DNA of 32,785 bases, from assembly GCA_964399965.1 (NCBI GenBank), contig CAYNRX010000027.1, forward strand, positions 1 through 32,785, read 5' to 3'. This document shows, one piece after another, positions 1-8,073 of the stretch (positions are counted from its first letter, which is position 1; the number at the start of each line of letters is the position of its first letter). The notes under the pieces are model-generated. The model saw nothing but the letters and a program-made list of their open reading frames with translations. It ran no database searches and had not been told where the DNA came from. A program made the position numbers and the translations under genes. The DNA comes from UBA1381 sp964399965. GTDB taxonomy: Bacteria; Bacillota; Clostridia; UBA1381.

Positions 1-56
1 TAAAAGTTTCAGCGGTCGCAGACCGCCAATCAACGGAACTTTTATTTTCTTCATTG
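1..56. other. Nested stem-loop at left edge
   Basis: An outer inverted repeat, TAAAAGTT at 1-8 with AACTTTTA further right, encloses a GCGGTC/GACCGC hairpin around 13-27. It could be the terminator of a gene to the left or a flank of the adjacent palindromic element. No coding sequence is supported here. Confidence 0.35.
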
Positions 57-64
57 GCCAGAGA

Positions 65-92
65 TCAATTGCGAAAAAGGTTTCGCAATTGA
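65..92 (-). repeat. Palindromic repeat, copy 1
   Basis: A perfect inverted repeat with 12-base arms (TCAATTGCGAAA / TTTCGCAATTGA) and a 4-base loop AAGG. The same unit recurs at 8969-8996 and 23881-23908. The loop reads AAGG here but CCTT in those copies, so this copy is inverted relative to them. It lies upstream of the galactokinase-like gene. It is too short to encode anything and resembles a dispersed REP/MITE-like element. Confidence 0.75.
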
Positions 93-221
93 CTAATAAT
101 AATTATATTACATATGACGGAGACTGTAAAGCAAAAAAGTGTACAGAAATTCCAATGATACAGCTGTATATTTTTGTAACAAAGGGGAAGCATAAAACAA
201 AAAGCAGCAAGGGGGACATAT

Positions 222-1154
222 ATGGATACAGATGCTTTAGCGGCTGATTTTAAGAAACGGTACGGAGCGGACGGTGGGGAGCCGGAGGTGTTTTCGGTGG
301 GTATGCCCGTCCATCTGGTAGGTATACCGCAGGCGGAAGGGTCGCGTCTTTTGTCCTGCACAGTCTCCATGACGGCCGCAGCGGCCATACGGAGGATAGA
401 CGATCTTGTTGTAGAGCTGGAGAGGACGGGTTCTAACCTAAGGCTGACCTCGCCGGTATCGGAGCTTGATAAGATGGACGACGAGATATTCGGCCTTTTT
501 TCATATATAGGGAAAAGACGCTATAAGATACCGGGGATGCAGCTGATGCTGGACACGGAGATGCCGGAGGGGATATTACGCCGGGAGGCGGAGACGGCGG
601 CAGCTGCCGGGGCGATGTTTCGGATAAAGGACAGGAAGCTGTCCGCAAACGATCTTGCGCTGTTATGCGCCGATTACCGGGGGAAAAAGGAGAGCCGTCC
701 GGACTTTGGCGTTATGTTCAGGCAAGGCGCAGGCTCCGTCTATGAGGGACGTTCCGCCGAGGTGGCGGTCTTTGAAACGGGCGGCAGTCTTGACGGCCTT
801 GTGCTGATACTGGCAGATACGGGGAGGTTTTCTATGGGCAGAAAACGTGTAAACGCTACCGTTGAGGAAAACAGACGGGCGGAACGCTGTCTTTATGCGC
901 TATGCACGGAGGGCGGCGAGGGATTTGCCAAGGAATTTACCGATGTTTCATGTGCAAAGGAAGCCGGGACGCGGCTGCTTGAGAGCTTGGCGGAAAATGA
1001 GATCATACTGGGCGTGAGGTATCTGGAATATATGCAGCTGACGGCGGTGATAGCAGCGGAGGAGAGGACGGACGCGGCAGTCTCGCTTATAACTGACCGC
1101 TGTGAACGATTTATGGGTCGGCAGCCATTGATTTATATCACCCGCCCTATCTGA
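222..1154 (+). CDS. Degenerate galactokinase-like (GHMP-fold) protein
   Basis: This 310-residue protein aligns by eye with the galactokinase scaffold but lacks its active-site signatures. A YG...VFS segment near residues 14-25 matches the start of galactokinase. The following segment, where the galactose-binding GRxNxxGEHTD signature is expected, reads SVGMPVHLVG. The ATP phosphate loop GLSSSA is replaced by GILRREAE (residues 117-124). The later NRRAE stretch (217-221), which matches the conserved YNxRRxE region, is kept. The protein is also shorter than the usual 390-430 residues and lacks the C-terminal GAGFGG motif. Galactokinase activity is therefore unlikely; a structural or regulatory role, or decay, is possible. 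It starts at ATG 222 behind AAGGGGGA. galT lies nearby on the other strand, which fits a Leloir-pathway origin. The family assignment is my own alignment, not a search result. Confidence 0.6.
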   Translation: MDTDALAADFKKRYGADGGEPEVFSVGMPVHLVGIPQAEGSRLLSCTVSMTAAAAIRRIDDLVVELERTGSNLRLTSPVSELDKMDDEIFGLFSYIGKRRYKIPGMQLMLDTEMPEGILRREAETAAAAGAMFRIKDRKLSANDLALLCADYRGKKESRPDFGVMFRQGAGSVYEGRSAEVAVFETGGSLDGLVLILADTGRFSMGRKRVNATVEENRRAERCLYALCTEGGEGFAKEFTDVSCAKEAGTRLLESLAENEIILGVRYLEYMQLTAVIAAEERTDAAVSLITDRCERFMGRQPLIYITRPI

Positions 1155-1244
1155 TAATTGCACAAATATCGGAGTGCATATAATGATAGCTATATTTATT
1201 TCGCAGAAAGTGTAATATTAGTGTAACAAAAATGAAATTTTCGG

Positions 1245-1273
1245 TTGACTATGTATATATTTTATGATATAAT
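1245..1273 (+). promoter_or_regulatory. Promoter of the SLH surface-protein gene
   Basis: TTGACT (1245-1250), a 17-base spacer and TATAAT (1268-1273), with TG just upstream of the -10. The predicted transcript has a leader of about 135 bases that contains a GAAGCCGC/GCGGTTTC hairpin. Confidence 0.75.
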
Positions 1274-1416
1274 AAACAAGATTTATAATGAAGCCGCAAG
1301 CGGTTTCACGTGTTATATGTTTATTGTATCGGTGTGAAGCGGTGCGTTCTAAAGTGCCGCGCCTATGATATAATATCAATATTTCTAAAACTCAACATAT
1401 GGTCAAGGAGGAGCTT

Positions 1417-2661
1417 ATGCAATTCAAAAAGATAGTATCGCTGCTTACTGCTGCGGGGATAGTTTCATCGGTATTTGCCGCAAGCACAGTATTTGCGTCA
1501 TCGTCAGAAAACATGGAAACGCTGCTTGAGGATGCGGTCAACTTCGGTATCACAGCCGAAACGTTTGTCCAGGAAGCGGATGCACAGACGAACATGGCGG
1601 TGCAGGAATACAAGGGCAACGGCCACTACATCGGCGCGGATATAATAGACGGATATCCGGGCGTTATTCTTGTCGGCGAGGTCAAGGACGAGATAAAGCT
1701 CAAGGTCGATACTGAGGTTTATGAGGATGTTGACGATGATGTGATCAAGGATCTTATCGAAACTGCGGTGAAGAATATAAAAGAAGAGGTCAAGCCGAAA
1801 AATGTAGAGATGGTTCTTCCCAAGCACAACGAAAGCGGCTTTGACATGAATAATTATGTTATCGATGTCAGGGAGTTTGAGGATGATATCGTTTCTGTGG
1901 AAATGAACGGCAAGACGCTTAGCATGATCCAGAACGGCGGTATCAAGATATTCACAAGGGATGATCAGACCGTTATCATTCGTGTTGATACAGATGATGA
2001 CGTAATACTGGGTAATTATTTTATAAACGGCCGCAATTCGGCTGATCAGCCCAATAACGATCATCTGGCGTCAAAGGTGATGTGGTTCTTTGACGATGCG
2101 GAGACGGTGACCTTGCAGGCCGGCGTGAACGCAGCGATAGTTGCCCCCGATGCGGATGTTATAATAAACTCTACCGGCTGCGGCTGGATAATCGCTGAGG
2201 ATGTAACAAATCCGGGCGGTGAATGGCACATGGTATATGAGGCGGATACTCCGGGAGGAGATACAGAACCGACGGCAGAGCCTACGATCGAGCCTACAGC
2301 CGAGCCGACAACGGCTCCGACAGAAGAGCCGGCCGAGCCGACAACAGAACCGACAATGGCTCCGACAGAAGAGCCGGCAGAACCGACAGCCGAACCGGAA
2401 GAGCCGGAGGACGATATACCACCCAAGGGTGAATTTATTGACGCAACGGACTTCCGCTACGCCTACATATACGGCTATGAGCCGTCCGATGACGGAAACG
2501 GCGGCGTGATATTGGAGATGGCTCCGCATAATTCGGTTACCAGAGAAGAAGTGGCGGCGATGGTGACAAGAATAGTCGACTCTATAAAAGATCCCGCAAA
2601 TCTTCCTCAGGCTGAGCCGCTGGCGATATCCGATGCAGCTGCCGGGGAGATGGTCGTATAG
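1417..2661 (+). CDS. Surface protein, choice-of-anchor A plus SLH (5' part of frameshifted gene)
   Basis: This is the 5' part of a secreted cell-wall protein. The start is ATG 1417, because the AAGGAGG at 1405-1411 lies inside the longer frame that opens at 1399. Residues 1-28 form a signal peptide (MQFKKI, a hydrophobic core, then VFA). A segment around residues 190-275 (NYFINGR, then VMWFF, AIVAPDADV and GWIIAED) resembles the choice-of-anchor A domain of Firmicute surface proteins. A low-complexity Pro-Thr-Glu linker with EPT/APT units (2263-2410) follows, and then the first SLH motif, ending in VTREEVAAM. The frame closes at 2661, while the SLH series continues in the next frame from about 2648, so the gene looks broken by one extra G in the run 2644-2647. 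A promoter lies at 1245-1273. Confidence 0.8.
   Translation: MQFKKIVSLLTAAGIVSSVFAASTVFASSSENMETLLEDAVNFGITAETFVQEADAQTNMAVQEYKGNGHYIGADIIDGYPGVILVGEVKDEIKLKVDTEVYEDVDDDVIKDLIETAVKNIKEEVKPKNVEMVLPKHNESGFDMNNYVIDVREFEDDIVSVEMNGKTLSMIQNGGIKIFTRDDQTVIIRVDTDDDVILGNYFINGRNSADQPNNDHLASKVMWFFDDAETVTLQAGVNAAIVAPDADVIINSTGCGWIIAEDVTNPGGEWHMVYEADTPGGDTEPTAEPTIEPTAEPTTAPTEEPAEPTTEPTMAPTEEPAEPTAEPEEPEDDIPPKGEFIDATDFRYAYIYGYEPSDDGNGGVILEMAPHNSVTREEVAAMVTRIVDSIKDPANLPQAEPLAISDAAAGEMVV
2263..2410 (+). repeat. Pro-Thr-Glu linker-coding repeat
   Basis: In-frame imperfect repeats encode EPTAEPT and TTAPTEEPAEPT-like units. Two near-identical copies of about 33 bases start near 2311 and 2356. Such linkers usually span the cell wall between a ligand domain and the SLH anchor. 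Confidence 0.7.
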
Positions 2662-3217
2662 GGCGCTTGGCTACATGACGGCGCAGGGAGCGTTTGACGG
2701 TATGAGCGGGCTTTCGGCGTCTTCGCCGGTGACAAGAGGAGAGGCGGCAAAGATGATCGCCCTTGGTTTCAACGTACCGGAGACAGACGAGGATTCCGGG
2801 TTTAATGATATTGCGGAAAATCCCTACCGCGTGTACATTGAAAGACTGGCCGCTGCCGGTTTCGTAAACGGCGACGGTTCGGGCAGCTATTACCCGGATT
2901 CGCTTATGACAAGAGCCGAATACTGCTCGATGTTCAATAATATCCTTGGACGCGGAGCGGATTTTGCATACGACCCTTACACGGATTTTGTAAATTACCA
3001 GGACGCAGAGCCGACAGAGGGCGCAATCGTAGAGGTGACGATGGAATATTACGGTTTCACCGATACGGCGGTATATGCAGAGTGGGAGATCCCCGTGCTG
3101 CTTAAGGCTACCAGCGCATTTGACGAAGACGGCGGCAGATACGTGATAGATATACAGACAAGAAAAGACACCATCAGAAATAAGATGGATCAGTATGATG
3201 GCCAAACGGCTGTTTAA
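2633..3217 (+). CDS. SLH-domain 3' part of the frameshifted surface protein
   Basis: This frame carries the remaining two SLH motifs of the preceding gene. The first begins at RWSYRALGYM and ends in VTRGEAAKM; the second begins at FNDIAENPYRVY and ends in MTRAEYCSM. A C-terminal region of about 85 residues without a recognised fold follows. The ATG at 2633 has no ribosome site and lies inside the upstream coding frame, so it is unlikely to be an independent start. Removing one G from the four at 2644-2647 joins DAAAG directly to RWSY and gives one protein of about 605 residues with three SLH motifs. A real frameshift, a programmed frameshift and an assembly error are all possible. A terminator follows directly. 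Confidence 0.7.
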   Translation: MQLPGRWSYRALGYMTAQGAFDGMSGLSASSPVTRGEAAKMIALGFNVPETDEDSGFNDIAENPYRVYIERLAAAGFVNGDGSGSYYPDSLMTRAEYCSMFNNILGRGADFAYDPYTDFVNYQDAEPTEGAIVEVTMEYYGFTDTAVYAEWEIPVLLKATSAFDEDGGRYVIDIQTRKDTIRNKMDQYDGQTAV

Positions 3218-3220
3218 TAG

Positions 3221-3256
3221 AAAATGCGGCGGAGCATTCCGCCGCATTTTTATTTA
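3221..3256. terminator. Bidirectional terminator (SLH gene / galT)
   Basis: A 13-base stem (3221-3233 with 3238-3250), loop GCAT, GC-rich core GCGGCGGA/TCCGCCGC, with T-rich sequence on both strands. It separates the convergent SLH and galT genes. Confidence 0.85.
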
Positions 3257-4234
3257 TTTATCCATTTTCTTAAGGAATTTCTCATGAGCAGCTCTTAATT
3301 CTTTAGCCTTTTCCTCGGGAGCGGTGGGATTACAATGCGCCCAGGCTCCTGTCTCGCTGGAAGCGTTGAATTTCTGCTTATCGGCAGAACGCATCGGCGG
3401 ATAAAACGCTATGTGGAAGTGGTAGTAATCAGAGGTATCCACGCCGGTGTTGACCGGGTTCTGATACATACACATCATGTAGGGGAATGTGTAGTCGAAC
3501 AGGCTGTCAAGCGTTCCTGCGGTCTCTTTAAGAGTTTGCGCCAGGGAATCCTTTTCCTCGTCGGTGAGCTGTGTAAGGTTTTGCACGTGACGCTTTGCCA
3601 CTATGTACATCCCGTAGGGATATTCGCAGTAGAACGGCAGGAATACCGTAAAATGCTCGTTCTCGAAGATTATCCGAGAGGCGGCCTCGCGCTCGTTGTC
3701 TGCCATATCGCAGATAAGACATTTGTGCGTTTCTTCAAAATGCTCCTTGCAGGCGTCCAGCTCCAGCTCCAGCTTCTTCGGTATTACCGAATAGCCGTAG
3801 ATCTGTCCGTGCGGATGGGGCATCGTAACGCCGACAACATCACCGCGGTTCTCGAATATAAAGACATACTTTATCTTCTCATCACGGCTGATATCCTCAA
3901 ACCGCTCCGTCCACAGGTCAACGAGCTCGCGGATATGCGGTTGGGAAAGCTCCGGAAGCGTCACCGTGTGTTCCGGTGAGTAGAGGATGACCTCGCATTT
4001 GCCGTAGGCCGGCTTTACCTTGTAAAGCTCCGTCTCCACATCGTCCGGTTCCGGCGGATCCTGGCTCAAAGCCGGGAAGTCGTTATCATACTTGTAAACC
4101 GTGAAATGGTCGGGAACTTTTCCCGAACCGGGGCAAAACGGACACCAGTCCTTCGGCATCTGCGGACGGTTCTGTCTGTGTGATGCGATCATGACCCAAT
4201 CCTTGATAAGCGGGTTCCAACGTAATTCTGCCAT
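3254..4234 (-). CDS. galT: Galactose-1-phosphate uridylyltransferase
   Basis: It transfers UMP between UDP-glucose and galactose-1-phosphate in the cytoplasmic Leloir pathway. The 326-residue protein has the type I GalT features of the HIT superfamily: an N-terminal RWNPL start, a CPFC metal-site pair (C31, C34), the active-site HPHGQ motif (H140, H142, with H142 the expected uridylylated nucleophile), and a C-terminal YHFHIAFYPP metal/substrate motif. AAGGAGG precedes ATG 4234. A divergent promoter pair lies upstream. No galE is present, and the only galactokinase relative in the window is degenerate, so the rest of the pathway must be elsewhere or the enzyme serves other sugar phosphates. 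Confidence 0.93.
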   Translation of the reverse strand: MAELRWNPLIKDWVMIASHRQNRPQMPKDWCPFCPGSGKVPDHFTVYKYDNDFPALSQDPPEPDDVETELYKVKPAYGKCEVILYSPEHTVTLPELSQPHIRELVDLWTERFEDISRDEKIKYVFIFENRGDVVGVTMPHPHGQIYGYSVIPKKLELELDACKEHFEETHKCLICDMADNEREAASRIIFENEHFTVFLPFYCEYPYGMYIVAKRHVQNLTQLTDEEKDSLAQTLKETAGTLDSLFDYTFPYMMCMYQNPVNTGVDTSDYYHFHIAFYPPMRSADKQKFNASSETGAWAHCNPTAPEEKAKELRAAHEKFLKKMDK

Positions 4235-4267
4235 TTAGATATTTCCTCCTTGAAGATGAAATTTTTT

Positions 4268-4286
4268 AACCGCCTCTTTGGCGGTT
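4268..4286 (-). other. Stem-loop in the galT leader
   Basis: A seven-base stem, AACCGCC (4268-4274) with GGCGGTT (4280-4286), lies in the galT 5' untranslated region just upstream of the ribosome site. On the transcript it is followed by A's rather than T's, so it is not a standard terminator. A leader or stability role is possible. Confidence 0.45.
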
Positions 4287-4341
4287 TCTGTTCGTATTCT
4301 GTGAATAATTTCGGTGAATTGCTAAAACACAACCTATATAT

Positions 4342-4370
4342 ATTGTACACTTTTTTGGTAATGTAGTCAA
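4342..4370 (-). promoter_or_regulatory. galT promoter
   Basis: Read on the minus strand: TTGACT (4370-4365), a 17-base spacer, TACAAT (4347-4342). It stands back to back with the promoter of the reductase gene. Confidence 0.75.
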
Positions 4371-4407
4371 GAGGTTTTGTGAATTTTCTGACAGTATAAA
4401 TAAATTG

Positions 4408-4436
4408 TTGCAGCGCAGGATAAAATATGGTATAAT
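4408..4436 (+). promoter_or_regulatory. Promoter of the nitrite/sulfite reductase gene
   Basis: TTGCAG (4408-4413), a 17-base spacer and TATAAT (4431-4436), with an extended -10 TGG. The leader is short, about 30 bases before ATG 4472. Confidence 0.75.
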
Positions 4437-4471
4437 TATAATGACCAATAAATAAAAAGGAAGCGAGAAAT

Positions 4472-5968
4472 ATGTACGATCTCAAGGAATTTGTAGAGAC
4501 GACAAAGCGGTTCTACAATAAAGAAGTAAGCGTTGGCGATTATAAGGGATTTTCCGGGAATTTCGGCAGCTATGCCCAGCGCGGCGGTGAAAGGAGTATG
4601 CTACGCCTGCGTATGACCGGCGGTATTGTCAGCCGGGATAAGGCGGTGTTTATTGCCGATATGGTAAAACGGTACGGCATTTCCCTCATACATGCTACGA
4701 CCTGTCAGACTATCCAGCTGCATAACCTTGACCGTGATACGGTCTGTGATTTGATAGCTCTTGCTCCCGAGCAAGGGATATACACGGTAGGCGGAGGCGG
4801 TGACAATCCGCGCAATGTAATGGCCTCGCCGCTCTCCGGCATTGATCCTGAGGAATATTTTGACGTTGCCCCATATGCTGAGGCGGCCGCTGATTACCTG
4901 CTGGCGCAGATAGGGAAGATAAAGCTGCCGCGGAAGCTCAAGGTCGGCTTTTCATCCTCGCCCAAAAACGAGTGCCATGTTACCTTCCGCGATCTTGGCT
5001 TCATGGCCAAAGAGAACGGCCGTTTTGATGTTTACAGCGCAGGCGGTTTGGGAAACAACGCTAAAATGGGGCTTAAGGTGGCGGAGGATATTGAGCCGCA
5101 GGAGATACTTTATTATATCAAGGCGATGATAGATACCTTCATTGCCCATGGCAATTATAAGGTGAGAGCTAAAGCGCGCACAAGATATATGCAGGACGAA
5201 CTGGGGGCTGAGGGCTATATCAAGGCGTTTGCCGAGGCTCTGGACAATGCCAGAGACGAGGATCTTACTATAGATATTCCATCCCCCGGCACGTATCCGG
5301 ATTGGCAGGGAGAGACGCACGGCAGGATACATCCGCAGAAACAGCCGGGGCGCTATTATGTGACCTATCATCCCATAGGCGGCAATCCGCCGGCGGAAAC
5401 GTTCGTGAAAATAGCCGGTCTTATGAATGAGGAAAACACTCTGCGTCTGGCGCCCGATTCAACGATATATATAGCAGGCTGCACCCTGGAGCAGGCTGAG
5501 AGCTTTGCCGAAGTGACCGCAGACGGAGCGGCAACGTCTCTTGAAGCCTCCACCTCCTGCATAGGCAGTGCGATATGCCAGATCGGCATACAAAATTCGC
5601 AATTGCTGTTAAAATCAATAATTGAGGCGGTTAAGGAGAAAGGATTTAGCGACGGCGTTCTGCCCAAGCTGCATATATCCGGCTGCACCTCCTCCTGCGG
5701 AGCGCACCAGACAGCGGAGATAGGCTTCAGCGGCAGGATAAAGCGCGTGGATAACCAGCCTGTGCCTTCGTTCTTGATGATGATAAACGGCTGTGATGAG
5801 CTTGGACGGGAAAGATTCGGCGAAGAAATGGGCATTATCGCTGCGGAAAGGATACCGCAGATGATGGTGGAGATCGGCGAAAGCGTTGCTGCTGCCGGTA
5901 TGGTATACAGTGATTGGATAAGGGAAAACAGAGCAGCGTTTGACGCGATAGTGAAAAAGTATCTGTAA
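4472..5968 (+). CDS. Siroheme/4Fe-4S nitrite or sulfite reductase family protein
   Basis: A 498-residue member of the assimilatory nitrite/sulfite reductase family, which uses siroheme coupled to a 4Fe-4S cluster for six-electron reductions. The coupled-cofactor cysteines are visible as C363-x5-C369 (CIGSAIC) and C405-x3-C409 (CTSSC). The N-terminal ferredoxin-like half-domain shows RMTGG and a TTCQTIQLH stretch typical of substrate- and siroheme-binding repeats. The length fits the single-chain, ferredoxin-dependent class (NirA/Sir). Nitrite and sulfite cannot be told apart from the sequence. It is monocistronic: its own promoter lies at 4408-4436 and a strong terminator follows at 5976. No cysteine or nitrate pathway gene is adjacent. 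Confidence 0.82.
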   Translation: MYDLKEFVETTKRFYNKEVSVGDYKGFSGNFGSYAQRGGERSMLRLRMTGGIVSRDKAVFIADMVKRYGISLIHATTCQTIQLHNLDRDTVCDLIALAPEQGIYTVGGGGDNPRNVMASPLSGIDPEEYFDVAPYAEAAADYLLAQIGKIKLPRKLKVGFSSSPKNECHVTFRDLGFMAKENGRFDVYSAGGLGNNAKMGLKVAEDIEPQEILYYIKAMIDTFIAHGNYKVRAKARTRYMQDELGAEGYIKAFAEALDNARDEDLTIDIPSPGTYPDWQGETHGRIHPQKQPGRYYVTYHPIGGNPPAETFVKIAGLMNEENTLRLAPDSTIYIAGCTLEQAESFAEVTADGAATSLEASTSCIGSAICQIGIQNSQLLLKSIIEAVKEKGFSDGVLPKLHISGCTSSCGAHQTAEIGFSGRIKRVDNQPVPSFLMMINGCDELGRERFGEEMGIIAAERIPQMMVEIGESVAAAGMVYSDWIRENRAAFDAIVKKYL

Positions 5969-5975
5969 TAAAAAG

Positions 5976-6021
5976 CCGCTCCTGTCCGGGAATATCTTCG
6001 GACGGGAGCGGTGTTTTATTT
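5976..6021. terminator. Bidirectional terminator (reductase / RNase J)
   Basis: A 13-base GC-rich stem with one G-T pair (5976-5988 with 5999-6011), followed by TGTTTTATTTT on the plus strand and T-rich sequence on the minus strand. It serves two convergent genes. Confidence 0.85.
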
Positions 6022-7689
6022 TCAGACTTCTTCAATGATAGGAAGTATCATCGGGTTGCGTTTTGTTTTATCAAAGATATATCTGGCCACATTTGATTTT
6101 ATGTTGGCTTTCATTGTCGACCAGTCGGAAAGACGGCGGTTGTTGCATTCGTTGACGCTGTCCTCAACTATGCGGCGGATATCGTCAATGAGCTTTTCCG
6201 ATTCGCGCACGTATACGAAACCGCGCGAGATAACATCCGGGTGAGATACCATTTTGTGACCCTCGGAGGAGATCGTAACAACGATTATTATAAGTCCGTC
6301 CTGAGCAAGATGCTTTCTGTCGCGCAGGACGATATTTCCTACATCCCCAACGCCTGAGCCGTCTACAAGGATCTTGCCCGCCTGCACAGTCCCGTTTGTA
6401 CGGAAACCGCGCTCATCGCATTCAAGAACGGTGCCGTTGGACATTATGATACAGTTCGAATCGGGGATGCCCATGCGCCGCGCCAGCTGAGCGTGGAGCA
6501 TTAGGTGGCGGCGTTCTCCGTGGACCGGTATGAAATACTTCGGCCGTGCCAGCGCCATTATCAGCTTAAGCTCTTCCTGGCAAGCGTGGCCGGAAACGTG
6601 TATCTCGGCCAGCGATTTATAGATAACCTCGGCGCCGATTTTGAACAGCTCATTTACAACATTGGATACCGACTTTTCGTTCCCGGGGATAGGCGTAGCG
6701 GAGATTATGATAAGGTCGTCTTTGGTGACTTCGACCTTGCGGTGGTCGGAATATGCCATGCGGGTAAGGGCGCTCATAGGTTCGCCTTGAGAGCCGGTGG
6801 TGATTATAACTATCTGCGAAGGCTTATATTTTTTGATGTTATCAATGTTTATCAGTACGCCTTCGGGGATCTTCATATAGCCAAGAAGTATGGATATTTC
6901 TACGATGTTCTCCATGCTGCGGCCGGATACAGCGACTTTGCGGCCGTTTTTTACGGCGGCGTCTATTATCTGCTGTACTCGGTGTACGTTGGAGGCAAAG
7001 GTAGCCACGATTATGCGTTTGTTGCAATTTTTAAATATCTGCTCAAACTTATCGCCTACGGTTTTTTCGCTCATGGCGTAACCGGGACGTTCAACATTCG
7101 TTGAATCGGACATCAACGCTAAAAGCCCTTCGTTGCCGAGCTGGCCGATGCGTGCCAAGTCGATAACGTCGCCGACGATAGGGGTAGTGTCGATCTTGAA
7201 ATCTCCCATGTGCAATATCTTGCCGAAAGGCGTCTTTATCGCCAGTGCACAGGAGTCGGCTATGGAATGATTGGTGCGAATGAACTCCACTTCAAAGCTG
7301 TCGCCTCCGGCGATAGTCTGGCCGGGACGTACGCGGACGAGACGGCATTTTGACAAAAGGCCGTGCTCCTTGAGCTTGTGTTCAACAAGCCCCAGCGTTA
7401 GTCTTGTACCATACACGGGTACGTTGATGTTTTTGAGGAAAAACGGCAGTCCGCCGATATGATCCTCGTGTCCGTGCGTTAAGAATATCCCTCGTACCTT
7501 GTCGGCATTTTTCTCCAGATAAGAGATATCGTTTAGAACCATGTCGATTCCCGGCATATCATCGTCAGGGAATGCCATGCCGCAGTCCACCAAGATAATG
7601 TCGTTTCCGTATTCAAAGACGGTGAGATTCTTTCCGATCTCATCCAGTCCGCCTAAGGGTATAATTTTCAGTTTTGTTTTTTTTGCCAC
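6022..7689 (-). CDS. rnj: Ribonuclease J
   Basis: Metallo-beta-lactamase/beta-CASP ribonuclease with endo- and 5'-to-3' exonuclease activity, central to mRNA decay and RNA maturation in Firmicutes. The 555-residue length is typical. The zinc-binding HGHEDH motif is at 72-77, followed by the MGDFKID-type segment, beta-CASP features such as SGRSMENI, and the late SGHA and PVHGERRHL motifs. The start codon is GTG at 7689, with AAGGAGGT eight bases upstream. The gene has its own promoter (7893-7922) and an unusually long leader of about 200 bases, suggesting post-transcriptional control. Only one RNase J gene is seen in the window. Confidence 0.93.
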   Translation of the reverse strand: MAKKTKLKIIPLGGLDEIGKNLTVFEYGNDIILVDCGMAFPDDDMPGIDMVLNDISYLEKNADKVRGIFLTHGHEDHIGGLPFFLKNINVPVYGTRLTLGLVEHKLKEHGLLSKCRLVRVRPGQTIAGGDSFEVEFIRTNHSIADSCALAIKTPFGKILHMGDFKIDTTPIVGDVIDLARIGQLGNEGLLALMSDSTNVERPGYAMSEKTVGDKFEQIFKNCNKRIIVATFASNVHRVQQIIDAAVKNGRKVAVSGRSMENIVEISILLGYMKIPEGVLINIDNIKKYKPSQIVIITTGSQGEPMSALTRMAYSDHRKVEVTKDDLIIISATPIPGNEKSVSNVVNELFKIGAEVIYKSLAEIHVSGHACQEELKLIMALARPKYFIPVHGERRHLMLHAQLARRMGIPDSNCIIMSNGTVLECDERGFRTNGTVQAGKILVDGSGVGDVGNIVLRDRKHLAQDGLIIIVVTISSEGHKMVSHPDVISRGFVYVRESEKLIDDIRRIVEDSVNECNNRRLSDWSTMKANIKSNVARYIFDKTKRNPMILPIIEEV

Positions 7690-7890
7690 GATTTGACCTC
7701 CTTAAAAAATTGATCGCTGTAAAAGCCTTTTCGAAGATAAAAACAAGCAAAGAAAAATAAGCCCGCCGTACATTGCCGCTATAGCCTGCTTTAATGTCCG
7801 CTCCTCAGGCTTGGGGACAGGTCGGGTGTTCTTTTGCGATCTTCGATTATAAGGGGAGATTCCCTTGCTTCCGGTCATTTATCAGTATAT
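7690..7890 (-). promoter_or_regulatory. Long structured leader of the RNase J mRNA
   Basis: About 200 untranslated bases lie between the promoter and the GTG start. TCGAAGAT at 7731-7738 pairs exactly with ATCTTCGA at 7839-7846, closing a domain of about 100 bases that holds smaller stems, for example ACATT/AATGT. I do not recognise a known riboswitch or T-box in it. It may be an autoregulatory target for the nuclease. Confidence 0.4.
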
Positions 7891-7892
7891 AT

Positions 7893-7922
7893 AGTATACC
7901 ATAAATTAGGAGGATTAGTCAA
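7893..7922 (-). promoter_or_regulatory. RNase J promoter
   Basis: Read on the minus strand: TTGACT (7922-7917), an 18-base spacer, TATACT (7898-7893). Confidence 0.65.
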
Positions 7923-8001
7923 GAGAAAATCCGAAATTTGCATATCTTCCTCTGATTATACAGCAAACGGTATGTATCCTTGATAAAAAACCGTCTTTTT
8001 G

Positions 8002-8053
8002 CCGAATAAAAACAGCGGAACTGCCGTATTTTGGAAAAGCAGTCCCGCTGTTT
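8002..8053 (-). terminator. fba terminator
   Basis: AAACAGCGG pairs with CCGCTGTTT, extended inward by ACTGC/GCAGT around one mismatch (8010-8053). The minus transcript then runs into TTTTTATTC. It lies directly after the fba stop codon. The remaining bases between here and the RNase J promoter hold nothing I can name. Confidence 0.75.
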
Positions 8054-8073
8054 GTTATATTTTACAAATATTC

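Noticed and set aside
1504..2064. 186-codon open frame antisense to the SLH surface protein
   Set aside because: The plus strand has signal peptide, domain order and ribosome site; the minus frame has none of these.
2263..2410. Tandem repeat as a CRISPR-like or mobile repeat
   Set aside because: It is an in-frame Pro-Thr-Glu linker with imperfect units and no spacer pattern.
6505..7104. 199-codon open frame antisense to RNase J
   Set aside because: Lies wholly opposite a highly conserved RNase J gene and shows no domain of its own.
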